DNA from: Klebsiella pneumoniae
GTDB lineage: Bacteria; Verrucomicrobiota; Verrucomicrobiia; Limisphaerales; SXTU01
DNA length: 64,000 nt
Assembly (NCBI GenBank): GCA_943330855.2
Contig: CALQJI020000018.1
Coordinates: forward strand, 1 to 64,000
Direction of reading: 5' to 3'
The translations under genes were made by a program, and so were the position numbers. This document shows, one piece after another, positions 40,159-48,465 of the stretch (position 1 is its first letter; each line of letters opens with the position of its first letter). The notes below the pieces were generated by a model. The model made no database searches. It saw only the letters and a list, made by a program, of their open reading frames with translations, and had not been told where the DNA came from.

Positions 40159-41598
40159 TCACCCCATCAGCCCCGTCACGACCTTCCCCGCCACATCCGT
40201 CAGCCGGTGTTCGCGGCCTTGGAACTTGTAGGTCAGCCGCAGGTGGTCCACGCCCAGCAGGCGCAGCATTGTCGCGTGCAGGTCGTGCACATGGACCGGG
40301 CGGTCCACGACGTTGTAGCCCAGTTCGTCCGTCGCGCCATGCACCGCGCCGGCCCGGAAGCCGCCGCCCGCCACCCACGCCGTGAACGCCCGCATCTGGT
40401 GGTCGCGCCCGTAGTTCTCCGACTTCGCATCGCCCTGCGCCATTGGCGTGCGCCCGAACTCGCCGGACCAGACGACGAGCGTGTCCTTCAACAAGCCGCG
40501 TTGCTTCAAGTCCCGCAGCAGCCCGGCGCACGGTTGGTCCACCGACTTGCACTCCTGCATCATGCGCCCTTGGATGCCATCGTGATGGTCCCAGCCGCGA
40601 TGGTAGAGCTGGATGAACCGCACGCCGCGCTCGGCCAGCCGACGCGCGAGCAGGCAGTTCGCGGCGAACGTGCCGGGCTTGCGCGCGTCCTCGCCGTAGA
40701 GGTCGAACACGCTCTTGGGCTCGCGCGAAAGGTCCGTCAGCTCCGGCACGCTCGTCTGCATCCGGTAGGCCATCTCGTATTGCGCGATGCGCGTCGCAAT
40801 CTCCGGGTCGCCGACCGTTTCCAGCCGCGCCTGGTTCAGCTCGCGCACGCTGTCGAGGATGCGCCGCCGCATCGCACTGTTCATCCCCGCCGGGTTGTCC
40901 AAGTAAAACACCGGCTCGCCCGGCGACCGCAGTTGCACGCCCTGATGCACCGTCGGGAGAAAACCGCTCGTCCAGTAACGCGCCTTGACGTTCTGGTCCT
41001 TGCCTTGGCCCGAGAGCAAAACCATGTAAGCTGGCAAGCTCTCCGCCACGCTGCCGAGGCCGTAGGACAGCCACGCGCCCATCGCCGGCCGGCCCGGCTG
41101 CTGATGGCCGGTCTGCATGAACGTGACGCCGGGGTCGTGGTTAATGGCGTCGGTCTGCATCGAGCGGATGACCGTCACTTCGTCCATCACCTTCCTCATG
41201 TGCGGCAGCAAGTCGCTCACCTCGACGCCCGCCTGGCCGCACTTGGCGAACTTCTGGTGCGTGCCGAGAATGACTAGCGGCGAGCCTTGCAACTGCGCCA
41301 CGCGCTCGCCCCGGGTCAGGCTCTCGGGCATCGGCTTGCCCCAGAGTTTGTTCAACTTCGGCTTCGGGTCGAAGGTCTCGAACTGCGACGGCCCGCCGCC
41401 CATGAACAGAAAGATGACGCGCTTGGCGCGGGGCAGATGGTGAAAGGCCGGCAACACTCCGCGCGGCACGGCCGGAGCGACTGCCCCGTTCAACGCCCCG
41501 GCTGCCTGAAGGAAACCCAGCGCGCCCAAGCCGAACGCGCCGTGCTGGAGGAACTGCCGACGGCTGGCGCGCGGGATTGGAGGTGGTAGGTCGTTCAT
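40159..41598 (-). CDS. Tat-exported DUF1501 protein, partner of the cytochrome-DUF1549 gene
   Basis: The 479-aa protein has a twin-arginine signal (ASRRQFLQHGAFGLGALGFL, about residues 11-30). The DUF1501 core is complete: PRAKRVIFLFMGGGPSQFET, KPMPESLTRGERVAQLQGSP, LYHRGWDHHDGIQGRMMQEC, VVWSGEFGRTPMAQGDAKSE-NYGRDH and PVHVHDLHATMLRLLGVDHL. It is 148 bp downstream of the DUF1549/DUF1553 gene on the same strand. The GEFGRTP/GRDH and HDLHATML blocks line up with the paralogue at 28824-30269. Confidence 0.95.
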   Translation of the reverse strand: MNDLPPPIPRASRRQFLQHGAFGLGALGFLQAAGALNGAVAPAVPRGVLPAFHHLPRAKRVIFLFMGGGPSQFETFDPKPKLNKLWGKPMPESLTRGERVAQLQGSPLVILGTHQKFAKCGQAGVEVSDLLPHMRKVMDEVTVIRSMQTDAINHDPGVTFMQTGHQQPGRPAMGAWLSYGLGSVAESLPAYMVLLSGQGKDQNVKARYWTSGFLPTVHQGVQLRSPGEPVFYLDNPAGMNSAMRRRILDSVRELNQARLETVGDPEIATRIAQYEMAYRMQTSVPELTDLSREPKSVFDLYGEDARKPGTFAANCLLARRLAERGVRFIQLYHRGWDHHDGIQGRMMQECKSVDQPCAGLLRDLKQRGLLKDTLVVWSGEFGRTPMAQGDAKSENYGRDHQMRAFTAWVAGGGFRAGAVHGATDELGYNVVDRPVHVHDLHATMLRLLGVDHLRLTYKFQGREHRLTDVAGKVVTGLMG

Positions 41599-41616
41599 GG
41601 TTCAAGCTCTGCGCGC

Positions 41617-41716
41617 GGAGTCCCGGCTTCAGCCGGCATGGCCGTCGGAAGTCCGCGACGCTCCGCGCGTAGCGTTCGGGGATACGCAGCGTTCCGCCGG
41701 CTAAAGCCGGGACTCC
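41617..41716. repeat. inverted REP pair (GGAGTCCCGGCTT type)
   Basis: GGAGTCCCGGCTTCAGCCGG-C (41617-41637) and its near-complement GCCGGCTAAAGCCGGGACTC-C (41696-41716) face each other across 58 bp. Each unit is itself a small hairpin (CCGGCTT..AGCCGG). The pair lies between two co-directional minus-strand genes. Its style is the same as the GTAGTCGCA family (hairpin around a TTTA/TAAA or TTCA loop). Confidence 0.8.
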
Positions 41717-41746
41717 ATGCCTTTGTGTGCTCCGACAGCGAGGTTC

Positions 41747-44700
41747 TCATTCCTTCGTCAGCGTTTCATCTAGGTTCAGCAGCGCGTTGCAGACGCACAG
41801 CCACGCCGCGTGTTGGGCGACATCCACCTTGGTCGGCCGGGGGAAGTTGCCGACGGCCACGAGCTGCTTTGCCGCCGCCAAGTCCGCCCGGTAGTGCCGC
41901 AGCGAATCCGCGTGCAAGGCCAGCAAAACGTGCGCCTCGGACTCCGTCGGTAGCCGCGTCAGCACGAGCCGGAACGCCCGCGTGAGCCGGGCCGCGTCGT
42001 CCAGCTCCGCCGCCTCCAATAGCCTTTGCGCCAGCACGCGCGCGCACTCGACGAGCAGCGTTTCGTTCAGCAACGCCAGCGCCTGCGTCGGCGTGTTCGT
42101 CACCGGCCGGCGCGCGGTGCAAACGTCCCGCGTCGGCGCGTCCATGACCGCCAGATACGGGTGCAACACGGAGCGCTTCCAGAACAGATAAATGCCGCGC
42201 CGATACAGCTCCCCGTCGTGGTCGCGCACGTATTTCAGACTCTCGCCGAACGCAAACTCCCGCCACAGGTCCGGCCCCGGCTGATACGGCATCACGCTGC
42301 GGCCCTCGGGCGCGCGGTTGCGGTCCAGCAACCCGCTCGCGGCCAGCGCCGTGTCGCGGATGAACTCGGCGGGCAGGCGGAAGCGCGGGCCGCGCGCGAG
42401 CCAGCGGTTTTCGGGGTCACTGGAATTCGGAATTTGCGACGCCTGCCGATACGTCGCGCTCGTCACCATGAGCCGCAGCACCGCCTTCACATCCCAGCCG
42501 CTGTCCATGAAGCGCACCGCCAGCCAGTCGAGCAACTCGGGGTGCGTGGGCGGCTCGCCCTGCGCGCCGAAGTCCTCGGCGGTCTTCACGAGGCCGGGGC
42601 CGAAGAACATTTGCCAGAACCGGTTCACCGTGACGCGCGCGGTGAGCGGGTTCTCCCGCGCCACTAGCCAGCGCGCGAGGGCGAGGCGGTTCGTGGGCGC
42701 GTCCGTCGGCAGGCTGCCGAACAGCGCCGGGATGGCCGCTGTGACCACTTCGCCCCGTTGCCGGAAATCACCGCGCATCAAGATATGCGTCGGCACACGG
42801 TTCGTTCCCTCTGCCATGATGCGGAGGCGCGACGTGCCTGCGGCCGCCACCGTCAGCCGGTCCTGCGCTGCGTCCGAGGCCCGCAGCGCCACGTCGATTT
42901 CGGGATAATGCAGTTCCCGAAAGACGCGCCGCACAGCGGTCAGGTCGTTCGTCGCGCGCTTGACCACCGGGAGGTTGAAGACGTTCGCCTTGAAGTTCTC
43001 CAGCCGAACGCGATGCGCCGATGACTCGCCGACACCGAAGACAATTTCACCTCCGCCGCCCGTCGGCGTCACACGGACCAGCAACCGATGCCGACCCGGC
43101 GGCACGCGCACGCTGAACAGCCGCACCGGCCCCGCCGATTCAAGTTCGCGCCCGCTGACATGGACCAACTGCTCGTTGAGCCACACGCGCGCCGTCGCGT
43201 TCGTGCTCAAGCGGCAGCGCACCAGCGCGCTCACGGGCGTGACGAGGTCGCGCTGGAGGTAGGTGATGTCCGCGCCCGCCGCGAGTTTGACCTCGTTCGT
43301 TACGGAAGCGGGCAGGGTCTCCCACTTGAACAAACGCGCGGCGGCACGGTCGCCGTCCACCTGCGCGCGCTCGGGCGGGAGCACTTCCTCCTCCTTCGCA
43401 GCCGCCGGGAAAGGCCCGGCTTGCCGCCAGTCGCCGAGCCGGAGCGGCGCAAGCTTGGTGTCGCGCAAGCTTTGCTCCCACGCCGACTGCGCGCGGTCCC
43501 AGTCGGAGCGTAGGTCGTAATACAGCTTCAGCAACTCCGCGCGGGTCCGGACCTGCTCGGCCTCTGCTGCAAGGAGCCGTTCCGCGCGGCCCGGTGGCAC
43601 GAGGCGCAGAATCGGCTCGGCGTTCGCGCTGTTTGCCAGCGGGTTGCCCGGCACTTGGTCGAAGAAGGCGAACATCCGGTAGAAGTCGCGCGCGGTGAGC
43701 GGGTCGTATTTGTGGTCGTGGCATTCGGCGCACGCGAGCGAGAGGCCGAGCCAGACGGTCGCCGTCGTGCTTACGCGCTCGGCGGCGTAGCGCAGCCGAT
43801 ACTCCTCCGCGTCCGCGCCGTTCTCGGAGGTCGTCGGGCCGAGGCGGTGGAAGGCCGTGGCGATGACTTGGGCCTCCGTCGGGTTCGGCAGCAGGTCGCC
43901 GGCGAGTTGCTCCACGGTGAACTGGTTGAAGGGCAGGTTGCGGTTGAAGGCCGCGATAACGTAGTCGCGGTAGCCGTGCATCTCGCGGAGGTAGTCGTCG
44001 TGGTAGCCGTCCGAGTCCGCGTAACGCGCGAGGTCCAGCCAGTGCTGCGCCATGCGCTCGCCGAAGTGTTTCGACGCGAGCAGCCGTTCCACGACGCGCT
44101 CGTAAGCCTGCGGCGCAGTGTCCGCGACGAAGGCGTCCACTTCCTCCGGCGTCGGCGGCAGGCCGAGCAAGTCGTAGCTCAACCGGCGAATCAATGTGAC
44201 GCGCTCCGCCTCGGGTGCGGGCCGCCCGCCGCGCTGCTCCAAGGCGGCGAGGACGAAGCGGTCCAGGTCGTGACGTGGCCACGCGGCCAGTTTCACTTCG
44301 GGAGCCTTGGGCAACTGCGGCGCGGTGAACGCCCAGCCCGGCGACCACGGCGCGCCTTGCTCCACCCAACGGCGGAGCAACGCGATTTGCGCCGCGCTGA
44401 GTCGCTTGCCGGTCTTGGGTGGCGGCATGAGTTCGCCCGGGTCGGTGGCGGTGATGCGCTTGAAGAGTTCACTCGCGTCGGGCTGGCCGGGGACGACGAC
44501 GGTGGCCCCGGACTTGCCCGCGCCGAACAGGCCCTCACGCGTGTCGAGACGCAGGCCGGCCTTGCGTTTCCCGCCGTCCGGCCCGTGGCAGGCGAAGCAG
44601 TGGTCCGAGAGAATTGGGCGGATGTCGCGGTCGAAGTGGAGGGTGCCAACCTCTGCCGCGCGCGCCTTGCCGCCGAGCGACAGTGCCACCGACAGGCAGA

Positions 44701-44758
44701 AACAGAAGATGCTGGCGGCGGGTTTCACGATGCAGACCGGGCGATTAGTGGCGCTCAC
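41747..44758 (-). CDS. exported cytochrome c-DUF1549-DUF1553 protein
   Basis: The 1003-aa protein has a signal peptide (about residues 1-34, IFCFCLSVALSLGGKARA). A Planctomycete cytochrome c-type domain follows with DRDIRPILSDHCFACHGPDG (CxxCH haem motif) and ELMPPP. Then come DUF1549 (RRLSYDLLGLPPTPEEVDAF, KHFGERMAQHWLDLARYADS, second haem-like ACAECHDHKYDPLT) and DUF1553 (NPLTARVTVNRFWQMFFGPG, LPAEFIRDTALAASGLLDRN). The region between AFV and YERVVERLLAS is only eight residues, unlike the repeat-inserted paralogue. It likely works with the DUF1501 protein downstream; substrate unknown. Confidence 0.93.
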   Translation of the reverse strand: MSATNRPVCIVKPAASIFCFCLSVALSLGGKARAAEVGTLHFDRDIRPILSDHCFACHGPDGGKRKAGLRLDTREGLFGAGKSGATVVVPGQPDASELFKRITATDPGELMPPPKTGKRLSAAQIALLRRWVEQGAPWSPGWAFTAPQLPKAPEVKLAAWPRHDLDRFVLAALEQRGGRPAPEAERVTLIRRLSYDLLGLPPTPEEVDAFVADTAPQAYERVVERLLASKHFGERMAQHWLDLARYADSDGYHDDYLREMHGYRDYVIAAFNRNLPFNQFTVEQLAGDLLPNPTEAQVIATAFHRLGPTTSENGADAEEYRLRYAAERVSTTATVWLGLSLACAECHDHKYDPLTARDFYRMFAFFDQVPGNPLANSANAEPILRLVPPGRAERLLAAEAEQVRTRAELLKLYYDLRSDWDRAQSAWEQSLRDTKLAPLRLGDWRQAGPFPAAAKEEEVLPPERAQVDGDRAAARLFKWETLPASVTNEVKLAAGADITYLQRDLVTPVSALVRCRLSTNATARVWLNEQLVHVSGRELESAGPVRLFSVRVPPGRHRLLVRVTPTGGGGEIVFGVGESSAHRVRLENFKANVFNLPVVKRATNDLTAVRRVFRELHYPEIDVALRASDAAQDRLTVAAAGTSRLRIMAEGTNRVPTHILMRGDFRQRGEVVTAAIPALFGSLPTDAPTNRLALARWLVARENPLTARVTVNRFWQMFFGPGLVKTAEDFGAQGEPPTHPELLDWLAVRFMDSGWDVKAVLRLMVTSATYRQASQIPNSSDPENRWLARGPRFRLPAEFIRDTALAASGLLDRNRAPEGRSVMPYQPGPDLWREFAFGESLKYVRDHDGELYRRGIYLFWKRSVLHPYLAVMDAPTRDVCTARRPVTNTPTQALALLNETLLVECARVLAQRLLEAAELDDAARLTRAFRLVLTRLPTESEAHVLLALHADSLRHYRADLAAAKQLVAVGNFPRPTKVDVAQHAAWLCVCNALLNLDETLTKE

Positions 44759-44789
44759 GCTAATGGCTCAGGCAGCCCGCCGCAATCGC

Positions 44790-45506
44790 TCACCGACTCT
44801 CGTTCCACTTCGGCAACGCGTAGCGCTCGCGCACCAGCCGCTGAGTTTCCGCTGCGGGCCAGGTGTTCGGCTCCGCGTTCGCCTGCCACGCCTCGGCGAG
44901 GGCGGCCTTCACCGCGTTGGCCGTCAGCGGCAGGTTCGCGATGAACTCGCCGTGCGGCCGCGCTTGGCGGTAATCCGGCTGGCGTGAGGGCGGGGGCAGA
45001 TACTTCGCCACGAGCGCGAGGTCGAAGCCGAGCAGGAGCGTGCCGTGAAAGAGCAGGTGCGTGCGCCGCCGTCGCTGGGCGTTGCCGGAGAACTTGCGAC
45101 CGCGCCAGACCAGATCGGTGTCGCCGCAGCGCTCCACCGGCTCGCCCAGCAAGCCAGCCAGCGCGGCAGCGGTGCGGTGGAGGATGTAACCATTCGCGCC
45201 CGACACGGTGGCGAGCGCCGCGTCGGCAGCGAGGTCCAGCACCACCGCGTAGTTCCAGCAGCCCGGACCTTGCAGCACTGTCCCGCCGCCGCTGCACCGA
45301 CGCAGCACCGGCACGCCGTCCGCCGCGCACGCCGCCACGTTCACCTCGCGCGCGATTTCGTTGCCATAACCGACCACGACGAAGGGCACGGGTGATTCCC
45401 AGAAACGCAGCGCCGCGCCGCCGTTGGCCTCACAGGCATTCAAGAGCCCCTCGTCGCCGGCGAGGTTCTCAGCGGGCGTGGGCAGGGTGAAGTCGTGCAG
45501 TTGCAA
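44790..45506 (-). CDS. lplA: lipoate-protein ligase A family protein
   Basis: The chosen TTG start gives 238 aa. BPL/LplA/LipB-fold marks: PAENLAGDEGLL at the N-terminus, FVVVGYGNEIAREVNVAACA, the lipoyl-AMP loop VLRRCSGGGTVLQGPGCWNY and the conserved Lys in GRKFSGNAQRRRR. LplA activates free lipoate with ATP and attaches it to a lysine of E2 or GcvH proteins. The frame stays open to 45668, but that part lies inside the 3' end of the glycosyltransferase gene and reads no family sequence. TTG at 45506, 21 bp past that gene's stop, is the best start. It is last in the sugar cluster transcript. Confidence 0.82.
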   Translation of the reverse strand: MQLHDFTLPTPAENLAGDEGLLNACEANGGAALRFWESPVPFVVVGYGNEIAREVNVAACAADGVPVLRRCSGGGTVLQGPGCWNYAVVLDLAADAALATVSGANGYILHRTAAALAGLLGEPVERCGDTDLVWRGRKFSGNAQRRRRTHLLFHGTLLLGFDLALVAKYLPPPSRQPDYRQARPHGEFIANLPLTANAVKAALAEAWQANAEPNTWPAAETQRLVRERYALPKWNESR

Positions 45507-45526
45507 GCGCGCGGAGTTGACCTGTG

Positions 45527-46492
45527 TCAGGCGGACTTCGTTGCGCGGTAGCCCGCGAGTCGGAAGTAGAGGTTCGCCAACGGCGTGGGCAAAAAGCCCT
45601 TCACCGACAATTTCGTCGCCTGCCAGACGCAGCGCCGGAGAAAATTCGCCGTGAGGAAGCGTCGGCACTCCGGTCGTGTCAGCACCAGCCGCAGCATCGG
45701 CCAGCCGAAGAGATAAAGTTCGCCACTGTCGCGCACGTGATTCACCACGTCGGCGGAGTCGGGACGGCTGAGGTGGTCGAGCAAGCTGACCAAAACCTGT
45801 CGATGCACGTCGGCTTGCTGTCGTCCGCGTTTGTAGTAGGACTCCGCGTGGACGTAGAAGGTCGCGAGCGGCTCGGGAATGAAGCAGACGCCCTCGCGAA
45901 AGGCCGCGACGTAAAACGTGAACCAGTCCGAGTGCCAGCGCAGCTCGGGCAGGAACTTGCCCGCACGAATGAAGGCGTCGCGTCGGATGACCGCCGTGTT
46001 CGGTGCGAGGAACAGCTTGCCGCGCCGCCCCAACGCGACCAACTCCGTCGGCGAGAGATACACTGGCCGATCACCCATGCCCACGCCCGTGTGCCAGTTC
46101 AGGCCGGTGGCGACTTCGCGGAAATCGCTGATGCCGCAACTGAACGCCGCCTGCGGATGCGCGCGGAGGAGCGGAAGGGATTTTTCAAACAACGTCGGAT
46201 GCGAGGTGTCGTCCGCCGGCGCGAAGAAGATCAGCTCGCCCCGCGCCGCGTCCACGCCACGGTTCACCGTGAAAACCACGCCTCGATTCTTCTCGTTTCG
46301 AAGTAGTCGGATGTGGGGGTGCCGCTCACAGTAACCCTCGATGAGAGCAACGCTGCCATCCGTGGAGCCGTCGTCCACGACGAGGATCTCCAGCGGCTGG
46401 ACGGTCTGTGCGAGCAGCGCATCCAGACAATGCGGCAGCAGTTCCGCGTGGTTGTAATTGGGGACGATGACCGAGAGCGGAGGCGGGTTCAT
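45527..46492 (-). CDS. family 2 glycosyltransferase
   Basis: This 321-aa cytosolic GT-A enzyme shows LSVIVPNYNHAELLPHCLDA, the nucleotide-binding ILVVDDGSTDGS, NRGVVFTVNRGVDAARGELI and the metal motif FFAPADDTSH (DDT in place of DXD). The C-terminal amphipathic stretch may touch the membrane. It transfers a sugar during surface polysaccharide or glycan synthesis; donor and acceptor unknown. Its ATG overlaps the stop of the methyltransferase gene (ATGA), and this overlap binds it to the operon with the cupin, SDR and methyltransferases. Confidence 0.92.
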   Translation of the reverse strand: MNPPPLSVIVPNYNHAELLPHCLDALLAQTVQPLEILVVDDGSTDGSVALIEGYCERHPHIRLLRNEKNRGVVFTVNRGVDAARGELIFFAPADDTSHPTLFEKSLPLLRAHPQAAFSCGISDFREVATGLNWHTGVGMGDRPVYLSPTELVALGRRGKLFLAPNTAVIRRDAFIRAGKFLPELRWHSDWFTFYVAAFREGVCFIPEPLATFYVHAESYYKRGRQQADVHRQVLVSLLDHLSRPDSADVVNHVRDSGELYLFGWPMLRLVLTRPECRRFLTANFLRRCVWQATKLSVKGFLPTPLANLYFRLAGYRATKSA

Positions 46493-47697
46493 GCTAGCCC
46501 GTGCGAAGCGGTCTTCTGAAAGACAGTGAAGTGCGAAGGCATCCCCCAGCTCCTAATGAATCCGTCGTCGGTGTTGCAGAACTCGGCGATGGCGTCCGCG
46601 TTACCGGCGCTCAGAATGGGGAAGAGCCGCTGATAGCTTCGAACCGTTTGCAGCGAGGCTTCGCGGTCGGCGGCATCCGCCAGCACCGCGTCGGACTGCA
46701 ACAGCGTTTCCAGCCGAGCGAGGTGCTGGACGGAGCGGTCGGCTGCTGTGGCGTCGTAACAGTCAATCAAGCCGTCGGTCAGCGTGAGCAGTTCCCCGAG
46801 TGCGCTCTCCAATCCGGGCTCCGTGCGCGCGAGGAAGTGCTTCCGCCCGAACAGATGACTGAGGCGGCTGCGCTCCACGTAATCCGCCCGCAACCGCGCA
46901 AGCGTCTCCGTCGGCAGCGTGCGCTTGAACCAGTGAACATCCAGCGTGTCGGCATAGTGCGGCCAAGAGGAATACAGGCTCCAACCCGCCGCGTCCGCCG
47001 CGTCGCACATCGCGCGCGGCTCCAAGAAGTATTTCAGGCGCACGAAGGGGTTCACCAACACGTCCATCGTCCACGATTCCATTCGGCGTTTATGCGGGAT
47101 GGAGTCCCACTTGGTCTGAAACAACTTCTCCGCTGCCGGCTGCGGGGCCATCCCGGTCAACTCGCGATAGCGCGCGTGAACGACCTTGAGCATCAGCTCC
47201 ATGAAGGATCCGTAGGCCTCGCAGTAGAAAATCACGAGAAAGCCGCCGGTGCGCGTCAACTGCGCGCACTTGTCCAGCCAGAGACGGGTCGGGAGGATGG
47301 TGTAGATGAACCCCTCGGCGTCCACCACGTCGAAGCGTTCCGCCTCCGTGGCTGGCACGGGAAATTGCAGCACATCCTCCGGGCGAAGCTGCTGGAGCCG
47401 AGCGTCTTGCTGGAAGCGGGCAAAGTAATTGCGAATCGTGGCATGAGCCTTTTCATGCGGTTCCGCCAGCGTGCAGTCCGCGCCCCACAGCGCGAAGACG
47501 AGCGAGTTTTCGCCCGCGTCCGGGCCAAACTCCAGGAGGCGCGCTCCGCGAAAGAGCTGGGGTGGTAGTTTCAATTTGTCGGTGAAGAGGCGGCGGCGGT
47601 GCTCCTCGTGCGCGACGAGGTCGGCCTCTCCTTGAAAGTGACCGACCGTGGGCAGCACGTTTTGCTGGCGGTAATAACCGTAGAGTGTGTCGTTCAT
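46489..47697 (-). CDS. class I SAM-dependent methyltransferase-like protein
   Basis: The 402-aa protein begins MNDTLYGYYRQQNVLPTVGH. The Rossmann part shows GARLLEFGPDAGENSLVFAL (motif I), DCTLAEPHEKAH, and DVVDAEGFIYTILPTRLWLD-KCAQLTRTGGFLVIFYCE (motifs III-IV). The C-terminal 200 residues are helical and unfamiliar. The DNA upstream is open but belongs to the SDR gene; the ATG at 47697 overlaps that gene's stop by four bases. It probably methylates a sugar or lipid-linked intermediate. Confidence 0.78.
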   Translation of the reverse strand: MNDTLYGYYRQQNVLPTVGHFQGEADLVAHEEHRRRLFTDKLKLPPQLFRGARLLEFGPDAGENSLVFALWGADCTLAEPHEKAHATIRNYFARFQQDARLQQLRPEDVLQFPVPATEAERFDVVDAEGFIYTILPTRLWLDKCAQLTRTGGFLVIFYCEAYGSFMELMLKVVHARYRELTGMAPQPAAEKLFQTKWDSIPHKRRMESWTMDVLVNPFVRLKYFLEPRAMCDAADAAGWSLYSSWPHYADTLDVHWFKRTLPTETLARLRADYVERSRLSHLFGRKHFLARTEPGLESALGELLTLTDGLIDCYDATAADRSVQHLARLETLLQSDAVLADAADREASLQTVRSYQRLFPILSAGNADAIAEFCNTDDGFIRSWGMPSHFTVFQKTASHGLA

Positions 47698-48449
47698 CCT
47701 GATGACTTCGGAAAGGTGAGTTCGTTCGCGAGGCTGCCCTGCCAAAGCAGCGAGAGTCCACCGTCCACGATGAGTTCCTGGCCAGTGATAAAGGCTGCGC
47801 CGGGACTGCAAAGGAATCCTATGGCGTCGGCGATGTCGCGCGGCGAACCCATACGGCCCAACGGCGTGATCCGGCGGTAAAGGGCGTGGAGTTTCTCGTT
47901 CTCCCGGTAGAATTTCCGCGCCTCGTCCTTGAGCACGATGCCGGGCGTGACACAGTTGACGCGGAGGCCGTGTGGCGCGAGTGAACACGCGTAGTAGCGC
48001 GCCATCTGCCGCAGCGCGGCCTTAGCGGCGTGGTAACCGACGGACTGCTCGCCTGCGATGAGTCGGCTGGCGTTGGAGCCAACGATGACGATGGAATTGA
48101 GGGATGCCTTCTTCGGGCGAACGAACTTCCCGGCAAGTTCTTCGATGATGGTTTTTGTGGCTGTCAGCGACACGTCCAATTCGCCCTGCCACGCATCGCC
48201 ATCACCACGGTAGCGTTGAAGGAAAACAAGATTTGTCAGCCGCCCGTTCTGCTTCAGCGCTTCAGCCAGCGCGCCCAGCAGCGCAGCCTTGTCGGCGAGG
48301 TCCACGGACTGGCTGCTCACCCCGGAATCCTCTGACACGCGGCGGCCCAGAACCGAGACGAGGTGCCCAGCGCGAACAAAGTGACGCACCACCTCGCGGC
48401 CAATACCGCGTGTCCCGCCGACGACCAGTGTGTGAGCTTTTGGTTTCAA
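47694..48449 (-). CDS. short-chain dehydrogenase/reductase
   Basis: The 251-aa classical SDR has the cofactor loop TLVVGGTRGIGREVVRHFVR, a serine in IVIVGSNASRLIAGEQ, the YHAAKAALRQMARYY active-site Tyr/Lys motif, and PHGLRVNCVTPGIV. It ends ITGQELIVDGGLSLLWQ as in the family. In this context it may reduce a keto-sugar made in the cluster. It is 16 bp downstream of the C-methyltransferase gene and overlaps the next methyltransferase start. Confidence 0.92.
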   Translation of the reverse strand: MKPKAHTLVVGGTRGIGREVVRHFVRAGHLVSVLGRRVSEDSGVSSQSVDLADKAALLGALAEALKQNGRLTNLVFLQRYRGDGDAWQGELDVSLTATKTIIEELAGKFVRPKKASLNSIVIVGSNASRLIAGEQSVGYHAAKAALRQMARYYACSLAPHGLRVNCVTPGIVLKDEARKFYRENEKLHALYRRITPLGRMGSPRDIADAIGFLCSPGAAFITGQELIVDGGLSLLWQGSLANELTFPKSSG

Positions 48450-48465
48450 AGCAGCGATGTCGGTT

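Noticed and set aside
43655..44944. A 429-codon plus-strand open frame opposite the cytochrome-DUF1549 gene
   Set aside because: It is an antisense shadow; the minus strand has the signal peptide and CxxCH motifs.
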